Shown: positions 8,645-18,159, counted from the first letter of the stretch. The stretch is DNA of 43,855 nucleotides from an uncultured Bacteroides sp. (GCF_947632445.1 NZ_CANRPM010000020.1:1-43855), one strand, 5' to 3'. The notes: a model not told the origin generated them from the sequence alone. Program-made: numbers and translations.

Positions 8645-8653
8645 TACCTTTGC
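8645..8653 (+). promoter_or_regulatory. Promoter -7 element for murF
   Basis: TACCTTTGC matches TAnnTTTG and lies about 28 bases before the chosen murF start. Its position supports the downstream ATG, because an upstream ATG at 8600 would put the promoter inside the gene. Confidence 0.6.
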
Positions 8654-8680
8654 ATCCGTCAACCACAAAACAGAAAAGAT

Positions 8681-9979
8681 ATGGAAATTTCGACTCTTTA
8701 CCAGATATTCAACCAGTGCAATGGCGTGACGACCGACAGCCGCCGTTGTCCCGAAGGCTCTCTCTTCATCGCCCTGAAGGGAGAAACGTTCAACGGAAAT
8801 GCCTTTGCGGCCAAAGCATTGGAAAGCGGATGTGCCTATGCTGTCGTGGATGAGGCCGAATACCTCGTGCCGGGCGACGGTCGCTACCTGCTGACAGATA
8901 ATTGCCTGCTGACGCTCCAGCACCTGGCCCGCTACCATCGCCGCCGGCTGGGCACACGCATCATCGGCATTACCGGCACCAACGGTAAGACTACTACCAA
9001 GGAACTGATAGCTGCCGTACTAAGCCGCCGCTACAACCTGCTTTACACAGAAGGCAACCTGAACAACCCTATCGGTGTGCCCCTTACCCTGCTCCGCATG
9101 AAGCCCGAACATGAACTGGCCGTTGTCGAGATGGGTGCCAGCCATCCGGGCGACATCCGCGAACTGGTGGAGATAGCCGAACCGGATATGGGCCTTATCA
9201 CGAACGTAGGCAAGGCGCATCTTGAAGGCTTCGGCTCGTTCGAAGGCGTAATGCGTACCAAGGGCGAACTTTACGACTGGCTCCGCACACAGCCCGCTCC
9301 TGTCGTCTTCCTGCACGCTGACAATCCCTACCTGACAATGATGTCCGAAAGCCTTCCGCATGTGACCTATGGCGAAGAAGCCGCCAACGATGTCTGTGGC
9401 CGGCTGACCGGCTGTTCACCTTTCCTGGCTTTCTCGTGGAAAAAACGGGGAGAAACGGAAACGCATCAAGTACAAACCCAGCTGATAGGCAGCTACAACC
9501 TTCCCAATGCCTTGGCCGCCGTCACCCTCGGAACCTACTTCGACGTGGACGCCGCCTTAATTAATCAGGCTCTGACACAATATGCACCCCAAAACAACCG
9601 TTCGCAATTGAAGCGGACAACCGACAACACCCTGATTATAGATGCTTACAACGCCAACCCCACGAGCATGATGGCCTCGCTGGCCAACTTCCGCCAAATG
9701 GAGGCGACGCATAAAGTTGCGATCCTGGGCGACATGCGCGAACTGGGGCAAGACAGTGCCGAGGAACACCAGAAGATTGTGAATTACTTGGAGGAATGCG
9801 GCCTTGAGCGTGTAATTCTTGTGGGCAGCCAGTTCGCCGCCACGAACCACACCTACGAAACCTATGCCGACGCTCCTGCAATCATCGAAGCCTTGAAGAA
9901 GGAAAAGCTCACTGACAAGACCATTCTCATCAAGGGCTCGAACAGTATTCGACTAAGTACAATCGTCGAATATTTGTAA
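8681..9979 (+). CDS. murF: UDP-N-acetylmuramoyl-tripeptide--D-Ala-D-Ala ligase
   Basis: Cytoplasmic ATP-dependent ligase adding D-Ala-D-Ala to complete the peptidoglycan pentapeptide precursor. 432 residues with the Mur ligase order: N-terminal UDP-binding domain (VTTDSRRCPEGSLFIALKGE), central ATPase with GITGTNGKTTTKEL and GNLNNPIGVPLTLL, then a C-terminal domain with NRSQ, IIDAYNANPTSM and AILGDMRELG. The frame is open for 27 more codons upstream, but those lack family likeness and contain the -7 box, so MEISTLYQIF at 8681 is the start. It seems monocistronic; a vanZ-like gene converges on it 10 bases away. Confidence 0.96.
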   Translation: MEISTLYQIFNQCNGVTTDSRRCPEGSLFIALKGETFNGNAFAAKALESGCAYAVVDEAEYLVPGDGRYLLTDNCLLTLQHLARYHRRRLGTRIIGITGTNGKTTTKELIAAVLSRRYNLLYTEGNLNNPIGVPLTLLRMKPEHELAVVEMGASHPGDIRELVEIAEPDMGLITNVGKAHLEGFGSFEGVMRTKGELYDWLRTQPAPVVFLHADNPYLTMMSESLPHVTYGEEAANDVCGRLTGCSPFLAFSWKKRGETETHQVQTQLIGSYNLPNALAAVTLGTYFDVDAALINQALTQYAPQNNRSQLKRTTDNTLIIDAYNANPTSMMASLANFRQMEATHKVAILGDMRELGQDSAEEHQKIVNYLEECGLERVILVGSQFAATNHTYETYADAPAIIEALKKEKLTDKTILIKGSNSIRLSTIVEYL

Positions 9980-9988
9980 GAATAGAGG

Positions 9989-10381
9989 CTAAAGGATGCG
10001 TGGACGACGCTTCAGCAGGAAACGACCTATCAACGAGGCCAGCGTAGCCCCTGTGACATTGGCAGCAAAGTCCCACCAATCACCACCCCTATAGGTCGTG
10101 CAACATGCCTGAAGCAACTCTACCACGCCGCTAAATAGCACAGGGCAGAGCCAGGCTCCCAACCACGCGTGCCATATCGGTACGCATGCTTCTTTATGTG
10201 CCCGCATGAATTCCAGCCATAACATACCCGACATCCCGAAGTACATACACACATGCACCACTTTATCAATGCCGGGAATGAATCCTATCACCACCGTTTG
10301 AGGCGGTTTGAAGAAGGACAGATAGACTACTGCCAAGATAATGAGCAGCGAAACAGGATATTTACGAATATAAGATAGCAT
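9989..10381 (-). CDS. VanZ-like membrane protein
   Basis: A 130-residue membrane protein with about four hydrophobic helices. Family hallmarks are the DKVVHVCMYFGMSGMLWLEF stretch (helix with a K-x-x-H pattern) and the polar segment CCTTYRGGDWWDFAANVTGA near the C-terminus, typical of VanZ-like proteins of Bacteroidetes. The function is not established; VanZ itself gives teicoplanin resistance. The start MLSYIRKYPVS at 10381 is preferred to the ATG 14 codons upstream because it directly precedes the first helix. Confidence 0.8.
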   Translation of the reverse strand: MLSYIRKYPVSLLIILAVVYLSFFKPPQTVVIGFIPGIDKVVHVCMYFGMSGMLWLEFMRAHKEACVPIWHAWLGAWLCPVLFSGVVELLQACCTTYRGGDWWDFAANVTGATLASLIGRFLLKRRPRIL

Positions 10382-10506
10382 TTTCAAATATGTTTCAATA
10401 CGAGGTGCAAATGTACAGAACATTTTCTATATTTTAATTATAAAGATAGAATACGTCTCAGCAAAAAAAATCAAGCAAGCTTATTTTTTCTGCTTTCGAC
10501 TTTTAC

Positions 10507-10515
10507 TATATTTGC
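10507..10515 (+). promoter_or_regulatory. Promoter -7 element for the sodium symporter gene
   Basis: TATATTTGC matches TAnnTTTG and lies about 50 bases upstream of the symporter start. A T-rich stretch at 10481-10489 lies about where the -33 element would be expected. Confidence 0.5.
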
Positions 10516-10563
10516 GATTTCTTGCAGGTATTAGTAATAAATTGAAAGAAAAAACCACAAATT

Positions 10564-11931
10564 ATGGCAAAGAACAACAGAGCAAACTTCGGAAGCAAAC
10601 TGGGTGTCATCCTGGCTTCGGCAGGTTCGGCCGTAGGCTTAGGCAACATCTGGCGTTTTCCCTTCGAGACGGGCAACCACGGTGGTGCCGCCTTCATCCT
10701 TATTTATCTGGGATGCGTCCTTTTCTTTGGCATCCCCATCATGGTAGCCGAATTTTCCATCGGACGGCATTCGCGAGCCAATGCGGCAGGCGCTTATCGG
10801 AAATTGGCACCCGGTACACATTGGAACTGGGTAGGACGCATGGGCGTTTTGGCCGGTTTTCTGATATTGGGCTATTATTCGGTTGTGGCGGGCTGGACGT
10901 TAGAGTATATTGTGCAGGCAGGCACGAATGACTTTGCCGGACAGACTGCCAACGGCTTCATCGCCTCGTTCAACGGTTTTATTGCCCATCCGTGGCGACC
11001 TGCCCTATGGATGGTGGCCTTCATGCTGATGACTTACTTCATTATTGTGAAAGGAGTGGAGCGGGGTATCGAAAAATCGGCAAAAATCATGATGCCGATG
11101 CTCTTCCTGCTGCTTATCGTGCTGGCCGTCTGCTCCGTATCATTGCCGCACGCAAGAGCAGGCATCGAATTCCTGCTGAAGCCTGATTTCAGTAAGGTGG
11201 ACGGCAACGTACTATTGGGTGCTATGGGGCAGGCGTTCTTCTCACTCTCGCTGGGTATGGGCTGTCTCTGCACGTATGCCTCCTATTTCCGTAATGATAC
11301 CAACTTGCCCAAGACGGCGCTCAATGTGGGTTGGATTGATACGATGGTTGCTATTTTGGCAGGTTTCATCATCTTCCCCGCTGCCTTCTCGGTAGGTATA
11401 CAGCCCGACGCTGGCCCCAGCCTGCTGTTTATCACGCTGCCCAATGTCTTCCAACAGGCTTTCGGCAACCTGCCTTGGTTAGCGGTTATACTGTCCATCA
11501 TGTTCTATGTGCTCCTGGCTTTGGCTGCACTGACATCGACCATCTCCCTGCATGAGGTGGTAACAGCCTATCTTCACGAAGAGTTCAACCTGACCCGCGG
11601 ACGGGCTGCCAAATTAGTGACGGTGGGCTGTACCATCCTTGGTGTATTCTGCTCGCTCTCGTTGGGCGTAGGCAAAGAACTGACAATATTCGGTCTGACC
11701 CTGTTCGACCTCTTTGACTTCCTGACGGCCAAGATTATGCTCCCACTGGGTGGCTTTTTCATCGCCATTTTCACCGGCTGGTACCTGGACAAACGCATCG
11801 TGTGGGAAGAGGTAAGCAACAACGGTACCCTGCCGAAAGTGGTCTATCGCATATGGCTGTTCCTATTGAAGTACATTGCTCCGATAGGCATCGGCTTCAT
11901 CTTTATCAATGAATTGGGGCTATTAAAATAA
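10564..11931 (+). CDS. Sodium-dependent transporter, SNF/NSS family
   Basis: Inner-membrane Na+-coupled symporter of the neurotransmitter:sodium symporter family (LeuT fold), probably importing an amino acid or amine. 455 residues with about 11-12 membrane helices. The family signature is at the start: LASAGSAVGLGNIWRFPFETGNHGGAAF, of which residues about 16-35 (SAVGLGNIWRFPF) form the unwound TM1 site. Also ILGYYSVVAGWTLEYI, and FFSLSLGMG in TM6. The 455-residue length is that of the bacterial 11-12 TM forms. The substrate cannot be read from sequence. Followed after 12 bases by the helix-hairpin-helix gene. Confidence 0.93.
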   Translation: MAKNNRANFGSKLGVILASAGSAVGLGNIWRFPFETGNHGGAAFILIYLGCVLFFGIPIMVAEFSIGRHSRANAAGAYRKLAPGTHWNWVGRMGVLAGFLILGYYSVVAGWTLEYIVQAGTNDFAGQTANGFIASFNGFIAHPWRPALWMVAFMLMTYFIIVKGVERGIEKSAKIMMPMLFLLLIVLAVCSVSLPHARAGIEFLLKPDFSKVDGNVLLGAMGQAFFSLSLGMGCLCTYASYFRNDTNLPKTALNVGWIDTMVAILAGFIIFPAAFSVGIQPDAGPSLLFITLPNVFQQAFGNLPWLAVILSIMFYVLLALAALTSTISLHEVVTAYLHEEFNLTRGRAAKLVTVGCTILGVFCSLSLGVGKELTIFGLTLFDLFDFLTAKIMLPLGGFFIAIFTGWYLDKRIVWEEVSNNGTLPKVVYRIWLFLLKYIAPIGIGFIFINELGLLK

Positions 11932-11943
11932 GAAATACAGCTC

Positions 11944-12888
11944 ATGCAAAAGTGGTTCAGTGAATTTTTCTATTACTCCCGAGGGGAGAGACGGGGCATC
12001 TTGGTGTTACTGGGTGCCTCCCTTCTCCTCTTCCTGGGAGGAGAGATGTATGTTCATTTGAAATCAAAGCAGGCAGATAATCCTGACGATCGGTTGAAAC
12101 AACAGCAGGCGATAGAGGAATATCGGGCCTTTAGCGCTTCCATCCGCAAAAAAGAAAAAGAAGAAAAGGAGAACCACAAGTCCCGTTATGCGTCATGGAA
12201 AGAGGAAGATGACGTGTCGCCCGTACTTGTTCCCTTCAATCCCAATACCGCAGACTCGGCTACCTTCCGCCAGCTGGGCCTTCCTGCCTGGATGGCCCGC
12301 AACATCCTGCGCTATCGTGAAAAGGGAGGTATCTTTCGCAGGACGGAGGATTTCCGCAAGATATACGGCCTGCCAGAAGAGCAATACACCATTTTACAGC
12401 CTTATATCCGCATCCCCGCAACAGACAGCACCGACTACCGCCCTTCCCTTTTCCTGGCCGAACAACGCAAAGACAGTCTTCCTCTGAAATACACACCCGG
12501 CACTTTAGTCGACCTAAACCGCGCCGATACCACCGAATTGAAAAAGATTCCCGGCATCGGAAGCGGCATCGCACGCCTCATCAGCGGATATCGCCAGCAG
12601 TTGGGCGGCTTTTATCACCTCAGCCAACTGAAAGAAATAAACATCGACTACCTCCAACTGACAGACTGGTTTCGCATTGACACTACCGCCATCCGCCGCA
12701 TCCCCGTCAACCGAGCCAGCGTAGATCGCCTGCGCCACCATCCTTATCTCAACTTCTACCAGGCTAAAGCATTGGTAGAATACCGTCTCAAACACGGTCC
12801 GTTGAAAAGCCTTAAGCCATTTGTTCTCTATGAAGAATTTACACGGGAGGACTTAGAAAGGATTGGACACTATCTGAGTTTTGAGTAG
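11944..12888 (+). CDS. Helix-hairpin-helix protein, ComEA-like
   Basis: 314-residue protein with an N-terminal membrane anchor (about residues 17-36, [16 protein letters not shown]) and charged linker, followed by three helix-hairpin-helix regions at roughly 99-145, 190-235 and 255-300. Key segments are [34 protein letters not shown] and [20 protein letters not shown], each followed by a glycine-rich YR turn. These motifs bind DNA nonspecifically, as in ComEA of the competence system. A role in periplasmic DNA binding is inference. Its last 50 bases overlap lolD on the other strand. Confidence 0.88.
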   Translation: MQKWFSEFFYYSRGERRGILVLLGASLLLFLGGEMYVHLKSKQADNPDDRLKQQQAIEEYRAFSASIRKKEKEEKENHKSRYASWKEEDDVSPVLVPFNPNTADSATFRQLGLPAWMARNILRYREKGGIFRRTEDFRKIYGLPEEQYTILQPYIRIPATDSTDYRPSLFLAEQRKDSLPLKYTPGTLVDLNRADTTELKKIPGIGSGIARLISGYRQQLGGFYHLSQLKEINIDYLQLTDWFRIDTTAIRRIPVNRASVDRLRHHPYLNFYQAKALVEYRLKHGPLKSLKPFVLYEEFTREDLERIGHYLSFE

Positions 12889-13546
12889 TATTGTCTATCA
12901 TAATCTCCCCATCCTTCAGATGAATGGTGCGGTCGGTGATGGAAGCCAGGCTTTCATCGTGGGTCACGATGACGAATGTCTGCCCCAAGCGGTCGCGTAA
13001 GTCAAAGAAAAGTTGGTGCAACTCGGCCTTGTTGTGGGTATCAAGACTACCCGACGGTTCATCGGCCAACACCACAGCAGGATGATTGATAAGAGCCCTG
13101 GCCACGGCTACGCGCTGTTTCTCGCCCCCCGAAAGTTCGCTGGGCTTGTGCGAGGCACGGTCGGCAAGGCCCATCATCGTCAGTATTTCGAGAGCGGAGG
13201 CTTGGGCTTCTTGTCGTCCTTGGCCTGCAATGAAGGCAGGGATCATGACATTCTCCAAAGCCGTAAATTCGGGTAGGAGCTGGTGAAACTGGAAGACAAA
13301 ACCGATGCGGCGATTGCGGAAGGCAGAAAGCTCGCGCCCCTTCAGTCCGTCAACACGCACGCCGTCAATGCAGATCGTGCCCGTATCAGGACGGTCGAGG
13401 GTACCCATTATCTGAAGCAGGGTAGTCTTGCCGGCACCGCTGGGGCCGACGATGCTCACCACTTCACCTTTCTTTATTCCGAGGTCGATGCCACGCAGCA
13501 CTTGCAGGTTGCCGAAGCTCTTGGTTATCTGTTCGAGTTGTATCAT
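12839..13546 (-). CDS. lolD: ABC transporter ATPase, LolD-like
   Basis: ATPase subunit that powers release of outer-membrane lipoproteins from the inner membrane with LolC/E-type permeases. 235 residues with Walker [10 protein letters not shown] (about 34-42), Q-loop [19 protein letters not shown], signature LSGGEKQR, Walker [10 protein letters not shown] and switch VTHDE. The EFTALENV pattern after the Q-loop is typical of the LolD/MacB group. A candidate permease partner is at 37703-38932, 24 kb away. Third gene of an antiporter-tcdA-lolD operon. Its last 16 codons overlap the convergent helix-hairpin-helix gene. Confidence 0.88.
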   Translation of the reverse strand: MIQLEQITKSFGNLQVLRGIDLGIKKGEVVSIVGPSGAGKTTLLQIMGTLDRPDTGTICIDGVRVDGLKGRELSAFRNRRIGFVFQFHQLLPEFTALENVMIPAFIAGQGRQEAQASALEILTMMGLADRASHKPSELSGGEKQRVAVARALINHPAVVLADEPSGSLDTHNKAELHQLFFDLRDRLGQTFVIVTHDESLASITDRTIHLKDGEIMIDNTTQNSDSVQSFLSPPV

Positions 13547-13561
13547 AACTTCTTTTATTTA

Positions 13562-14272
13562 TTATAGTCGGCGGATAACGTATTCCGCAAGGTAACAACC
13601 GAAGACGGCAGGCATATAGCTCACTGTGCCGCAAGTCGATTTCTTGTTTTGTTCGTCGTCAGTCAGGAGTACGGCCTTAGGGTCGGCTTGTTCGCTGCTG
13701 AACACGACGGGTAGTTTGTGGCGGATGCCCATCTTCTGCAACCGCTTGCGCACGGCCTTGCTCAGTCCGCAATGGTAAGTATCCCAAATATCGGCAAAAC
13801 GTATCTGCGTAATGTCACTCTTGGCGCCCGCGCCCATGCTGGAGATAATCTTGATGCGCCGTCTCAAAGCCTCGACTATCAGATGGCATTTAGGAGCCAA
13901 AGTGTCAATGGCATCGACCACAAAGTCATAGCGGGTGGCATCAAGTAGCTGGGGAATGTTCTCGTCCTTTAGGAAAACGGGGAGGATGGTAAGCTCCACA
14001 TCGGGGTTGATGTCACGGAAACGGGCAGCCAGAACTTCGACCTTGGGCTGCCCCAACGTGGAGTGCAGGGCCGGAAGCTGGCGGTTGATATTGGTAGGCT
14101 GGACGATGTCTGCATCGACTAACGTCAGGCGGCCTACCCCTGCGCGGCACAGCATCTCGGCCGCATAGGCTCCCACACCTCCCATACCTACGACTAATAC
14201 ATGGGCCTGACGCAGACGCTCGTTTTTTTCTTCGCCCAGCAGCAGGCGTGTGCGTTGTTTCCAATCTTCCAT
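13562..14272 (-). CDS. tcdA: tRNA threonylcarbamoyladenosine dehydratase
   Basis: E1-like (ThiF/MoeB/HesA fold) enzyme that cyclises t6A37 in tRNA to ct6A using ATP. 236 residues, the normal TcdA (YgdL/CsdL) size. The nucleotide-binding loop is VVGMGGVGAYAAEML, followed by the adenylation motif VDADIVQPTNINRQ, and DFVVDAIDT, and a C-terminal segment GTVSYMPAVFGCYLA typical of this subfamily. The start ATG overlaps the antiporter stop codon by one base, indicating translational coupling, and lolD follows after 15 bases. Confidence 0.92.
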   Translation of the reverse strand: MEDWKQRTRLLLGEEKNERLRQAHVLVVGMGGVGAYAAEMLCRAGVGRLTLVDADIVQPTNINRQLPALHSTLGQPKVEVLAARFRDINPDVELTILPVFLKDENIPQLLDATRYDFVVDAIDTLAPKCHLIVEALRRRIKIISSMGAGAKSDITQIRFADIWDTYHCGLSKAVRKRLQKMGIRHKLPVVFSSEQADPKAVLLTDDEQNKKSTCGTVSYMPAVFGCYLAEYVIRRL

Positions 14273-16404
14273 CAGTTTTCCTTTTTAAACCATTTATAGA
14301 ACCATCGGCCTACCTTCTCGTAGTGCTGGCTCTCGTTACTGCCCTGCGGATTGGAGAAGGAAAGGGCATCCTGCGGATCGCCCAGCTGGTCGGGATACAA
14401 GACGATGAGGCTGTTGTTCGTGAAATAGCGGCCCAACTGGCCGGGCAATTTCTCGAACGAGCTGTCGTAAGAAATGGATCCGCGGCGGGCACTGATGACT
14501 ACCAGCAGATGGTCGTAGTTTACCTGGCCGGTCAAAATCAGCAGGTCTTCCCACTCGTCGAGGCGGGAGAACTCGGCCAGTGTATTGCTATGTTTCTTCT
14601 TGACCAAGGCCTGGAGCAGGTTGCCCGTCTGTTCGTTGGCAAAAAAGTGGACACGGCATCCCAGCGTGGTGCCCATGCGGCAGAAGTGTTCTACCCACTT
14701 CTGAAAGCCGGCTTCGTACTCGGCCTTGGGCGGCACGGCCACGATGATGCGCCGCAAGGTATTGATGGGTATCAGGAAACGGGCCACCATCACTTCACGA
14801 TGAAGTCCCTTGAGCAGGTTTTCGGTCAGCATACCGAAGAAAGAATCTACAATGTTCACCTTCCAGTGGAGGCCGATGATGACATCCGTAGCCCCATGTT
14901 CCTTGGCCGTATGGATGATACCCGCGGCAATGTTCAGGTCATAGCGGCTGATGCACTTCAGTTCCACACCTGCCGAGGCGGTAATTTTGGCCGCACGTTC
15001 CAGGTAGCGCTTGCCCTGCTGTTCGAGGGCTTCGGTGCCCGAATGGTCGTTTATGACATTCAAAGCCAGCAGATTGTCCTTCTGCTTGGGGTCGCGGATG
15101 ACAAGCGACAAGTTCATCAGATATTCGATGGTATTGGGATTGGCCACAGGTATCAGAATTTTTTCGGGCTCACGCGAACGGTCTTCCTCTGGATGTGCCT
15201 CGCCCATGGCCATCTTGCGTGCCGCCCGTTCGGTGGTGAAGGAGCTGACAATGCAGGTGACGAGGATGAGAAGCACCGTGCCGTTGAGCACATCTTCGTT
15301 GAGCAGACGGCTGCCGTCGGGCAGGATGATGTTATAGCCCACCAGTACCGCCGCCAGTGTAGCTGCCGCTTGTGCATTGCTCAGGCCGAACATCAGTTCG
15401 CGTTCGAGGGCCGACATGCGGTATATCTTCTGCGTTAGCCACGAGGCAATCCATTTGCCGCCCAGCGCCACCACAATCATCACGCCCGCTACCTTCAGGG
15501 CATCGCCGTCGCCAAAGATGACATGCAGGTCTATCATCATGCCCACACCTATCAAAAAGTAAGGGATGAACAACGCGTTGCCCACAAACTCCAGATGACT
15601 CATCAGCGGCGACACGTGGGGAATGAGACGGTTCAACACCAGACCTACAAGGAAAGCACCCAGGATTCCTTCCATGCCGATGAGCTCCATCAGTCCCGCA
15701 CCCAGGAATACCATGCCCAAAACGAAAATATATTGCATCACATTGTCGTCGTAACGGCAGAAGAACCAGCGCCCGATGCGTGGCAGGAAGTACATGATGA
15801 GCGTGGCCAGCACCACGAAACGCAACACCAGCCAAAGCCAAAAGAAACCGCCCGACTCCCCCTTGAACACCCCGCTGACGACGGCCAGCACGAGCAAAGT
15901 CAGTGTGTCGGTGACGGCCGTACCGCCCACTGCTATACTCACACTGCGCTGACGCGAAATGCCATAGCGGATAACGATGGGATAAGCCACCAGCGTATGC
16001 GAGGCGTACATACTGGCCAGCAGAACGGAAGTGATGAGACTGTACTTCAACAAATGCACATTGGTCACCATACCGATGCTGATGGGAATGATGAAAGCCA
16101 GCAGGCCCAACGCCACCGCCTTGCCTCGGTTCTTCTTGAAGTCGGCCATATTCATCTCTAATCCCGCCAGAAACATGATGTAATAGACGCCTACTTTGCC
16201 GAAAAGCTCAAAACTGCTGTCGCGCATCAGGATGTTAAACCCGTGCTCGCCGATGGCCAGTCCGGCCAAAATCATGCCGATGATGTGAGGAATGCGCAGC
16301 TTGGTCAGCAGGATAGGAGCAAACAAAATGATGAGCAGTACAAGGAGGAAAATCCATGTAGGGTTGGTTATGGGGAGTTCCAAACTGAAGTCTAACCAGT
16401 CCAT
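14272..16404 (-). CDS. Cation:proton antiporter (CPA2) with cytoplasmic universal-stress-like tail
   Basis: 710-residue inner-membrane antiporter exchanging Na+ or K+ for protons. The N-terminal 400 residues hold about 12 hydrophobic helices of the Na_H_Exchanger fold, with PHIIGMILAGLAIGEHG in helix 2 and MFLAGLEMNMADFKKN downstream, typical of the KefB/NapA group. From about residue 420 the protein is soluble and resembles two universal-stress-protein-like units (EKILIPVANPNTIEYLMNL and RRIIVAVPPKAEYEAGFQ). There is no clear TrkA-N domain, so it is not a standard KefB/C. First gene of the tcdA-lolD operon; promoter not identified with confidence. Confidence 0.9.
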   Translation of the reverse strand: MDWLDFSLELPITNPTWIFLLVLLIILFAPILLTKLRIPHIIGMILAGLAIGEHGFNILMRDSSFELFGKVGVYYIMFLAGLEMNMADFKKNRGKAVALGLLAFIIPISIGMVTNVHLLKYSLITSVLLASMYASHTLVAYPIVIRYGISRQRSVSIAVGGTAVTDTLTLLVLAVVSGVFKGESGGFFWLWLVLRFVVLATLIMYFLPRIGRWFFCRYDDNVMQYIFVLGMVFLGAGLMELIGMEGILGAFLVGLVLNRLIPHVSPLMSHLEFVGNALFIPYFLIGVGMMIDLHVIFGDGDALKVAGVMIVVALGGKWIASWLTQKIYRMSALERELMFGLSNAQAAATLAAVLVGYNIILPDGSRLLNEDVLNGTVLLILVTCIVSSFTTERAARKMAMGEAHPEEDRSREPEKILIPVANPNTIEYLMNLSLVIRDPKQKDNLLALNVINDHSGTEALEQQGKRYLERAAKITASAGVELKCISRYDLNIAAGIIHTAKEHGATDVIIGLHWKVNIVDSFFGMLTENLLKGLHREVMVARFLIPINTLRRIIVAVPPKAEYEAGFQKWVEHFCRMGTTLGCRVHFFANEQTGNLLQALVKKKHSNTLAEFSRLDEWEDLLILTGQVNYDHLLVVISARRGSISYDSSFEKLPGQLGRYFTNNSLIVLYPDQLGDPQDALSFSNPQGSNESQHYEKVGRWFYKWFKKEN

Positions 16405-16487
16405 AGGCTTGCGTCATTTTAAATTCTTGTGCAAAAATAGCAAAAAACTTTTCACTTACCACCACCTGTCCCTGCTACTTTCAGGAA

Positions 16488-16575
16488 AACATCCGCTTTC
16501 CTTTGACAGAAAGCACCGTTATTCGAAGACGAAAACACTGTTTCCCAAGGGTAAAAGCGATGCTTTCCATCACCC
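16488..16575. repeat. Tandem array of 22-23-bp units (AAGCACCG family)
   Basis: Units begin at 16488, 16511, 16533 and 16555 (spacing 23, 22, 22): AACATCCGCTTT, AAGCACCGTTAT, AAACACTGTTTC and AAGCGATGCTTT. Core and spacing match the array at 7493-7570. It lies in the 308-base divergent gap between the antiporter and asd. Confidence 0.5.
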
Positions 16576-16657
16576 GCCGCCATCATTCGCTGCAACCCGT
16601 GCATGTTTTTATCAAAAAAATAAAAACGACTTCTGTGTTTATAATCGCAGAATGTTG

Positions 16658-16666
16658 TAAATTTGC
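16658..16666 (+). promoter_or_regulatory. Promoter -7 element for asd
   Basis: TAAATTTGC matches TAnnTTTG and lies about 47 bases upstream of the asd start. A GTTT at about 16637-16640 is at a plausible -33 distance. Confidence 0.6.
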
Positions 16667-16712
16667 GCCTCGAATTGACTTCTTATAAACCACTTAAAAC
16701 AAAGAAAAAGAA

Positions 16713-17720
16713 ATGAAAGTAGCGATTGTTGGAGCAAGCGGAGCCGTAGGACAAGAATTCCTGCGTGTGCTCGATGAGAGAAATTTCCCGTTGGACGAGT
16801 TAGTTTTGTTCGGTTCGAAACGCAGTGCCGGTACCAAATATACCTTCCGCGGCAAACAGATCGAGGTCAAACTCTTGCAGCACAACGATGACTTTAAAGG
16901 TGTGGACATCGCTTTCACTTCCGCAGGCGCGGGCACATCGAAAGAGTTCGCCGATACCATCACCCGATACGGCGCCGTGATGATTGACAACTCCAGTGCC
17001 TTCCGCATGGAGGCCGACGTCCCCCTGGTAGTGCCCGAAGTCAATGCAGCCGACGCCAAGAGCCGCCCGCGCGGCATCATCGCCAACCCCAACTGCACCA
17101 CCATTCAGATGGTTGTTGCCCTGAAAGCCATCGAACAGCTTTCGCATATCAAGACCGTACACGTAGCCACCTATCAGGCCGCCAGCGGTGCCGGAGCCGC
17201 CGCCATGGACGAACTGTACACCCAATACCGCCAGGTACTGGCCGGCGAACCTGTCACTGTAGAAAAATTTGCCTACCAACTGGCCTTCAACCTCATCCCT
17301 CAGATTGATGTCTTCACCGACAACGGCTATACGAAAGAAGAGATGAAGATGTACAACGAGACGCGCAAAATTATGCACTCCGACGTCAAGGTGAGCGCTA
17401 CCTGCGTCCGTGTGCCTGCCCTGCGCTCCCATTCCGAAAGCATCTGGGTGGAAACCGAACGCCCTATCTCCGTCGAAGAAGCCCGCGAAGCCTTCGGCAA
17501 GGGCGAAGGACTGGTGCTGATGGACAATCCCGCTGAAAAGGAATACCCCATGCCGCTCTTCCTGGCCGGCAAAGACCCCGTCTACGTAGGTCGCATTCGC
17601 AAGGACCTGACCAACGATTGCGGACTGACTTTCTGGATTGTAGGCGACCAAATCAAGAAAGGTGCCGCCCTGAATGCCGTTCAGATTGCCGAATATCTGA
17701 TTGGGGAGAAAGCTCTTTAA
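16713..17720 (+). CDS. asd: Aspartate-semialdehyde dehydrogenase
   Basis: NADPH-dependent reduction of aspartyl phosphate to aspartate semialdehyde, the branch point to lysine/diaminopimelate, threonine and methionine. Normal length of 335 residues. It starts [20 protein letters not shown] (NADP-binding Rossmann loop). The catalytic cysteine is in [16 protein letters not shown], near residue 129. The substrate-binding basic segment is [17 protein letters not shown]. Its own promoter lies just upstream. The gene marks the left edge of the accessory region. Confidence 0.97.
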   Translation: MKVAIVGASGAVGQEFLRVLDERNFPLDELVLFGSKRSAGTKYTFRGKQIEVKLLQHNDDFKGVDIAFTSAGAGTSKEFADTITRYGAVMIDNSSAFRMEADVPLVVPEVNAADAKSRPRGIIANPNCTTIQMVVALKAIEQLSHIKTVHVATYQAASGAGAAAMDELYTQYRQVLAGEPVTVEKFAYQLAFNLIPQIDVFTDNGYTKEEMKMYNETRKIMHSDVKVSATCVRVPALRSHSESIWVETERPISVEEAREAFGKGEGLVLMDNPAEKEYPMPLFLAGKDPVYVGRIRKDLTNDCGLTFWIVGDQIKKGAALNAVQIAEYLIGEKAL

Positions 17721-17777
17721 GGGAGAAATCGCGATTGGCTTTCAGTTTGAAAGAAACATCCAGGCGGTAATGTGTGG

Positions 17778-17822
17778 ATGCCATAGTTGCGAAAATCCCT
17801 TTTGAAGTGGCATTTTTCTTTT
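17778..17822 (+). terminator. Candidate terminator after asd
   Basis: ATGCCA (17778-17783) pairs with TGGCAT (17808-17813), followed by TTTTTCTTTT. The short stem and 24-base loop make it a weak candidate, but the T-rich tail is in the right place. Confidence 0.35.
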
Positions 17823-17829
17823 CACCTGC

Positions 17830-17862
17830 GCAGGTTTTCCGCGTACCCTTCTCCTATTTTTG
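17830..17862 (+). promoter_or_regulatory. Promoter block shared with 26360-26390
   Basis: GCAGGTTTTCCGCGTACC at 17830-17847 is followed by the -7-like TATTTTTG at 17855-17862. An ATG follows 16 bases later at 17879. The first 18 bases match 26360-26377 at 16 positions. Probably a promoter for the small ORF at 17879. Confidence 0.45.
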
Positions 17863-17878
17863 TATTAAAAAACAGTCC

Positions 17879-18159
17879 ATGATACAAAATAGCGGAATTT
17901 ATTTGCTGTTTCCCGATAATTCGTTTATTTTTGTGGATAGTAAAACAAAAAAGTACGATAAACGAAACAGTAATAGTTCTAAACATATTGCAAAACTTGT
18001 ACTGACGGATTATTAGACCTGGTTAAATCTGGAAAATTGAACTTAGGAGTCTATAATGATTTTAGTCAAAGCATGTTCTTGTACCCCGACAAGGGGCATG
18101 GACTGACTTTAGCTTATTTAGACTCCACGGTTTTTCCAGAACCTTACCAGATGAAATAA
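17879..18159 (+). pseudogene. Small gene, possibly broken by a frameshift
   Basis: From the ATG at 17879 a 45-codon ORF (MIQNSGIYLLFPDNSF...) stops at 18014-18016. In the -1 frame, starting about 18001, a protein-like reading continues for 50 codons (DGLLDLVKSGKLNLGVYNDF...QMK) to a stop at 18157-18159. Joining the frames near 18003-18010 would give a protein of about 93 residues. A shared-type promoter lies directly upstream. I do not recognise the product. The rest of the 594-base gap between asd and the next gene shows only a terminator-like dyad at 18165-18195. It could also be an intact 45-residue ORF with a chance second frame. Confidence 0.3.

Noticed and set aside
14248..15438. 396-codon ORF on the plus strand across the antiporter gene
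   Set aside because: It is the antisense shadow of the C-terminal half of the antiporter and has no family likeness or promoter.
14272..16404. Calling the antiporter KefB or KefC
   Set aside because: No TrkA-N NAD-binding domain is visible; the tail looks like universal-stress-protein units instead.
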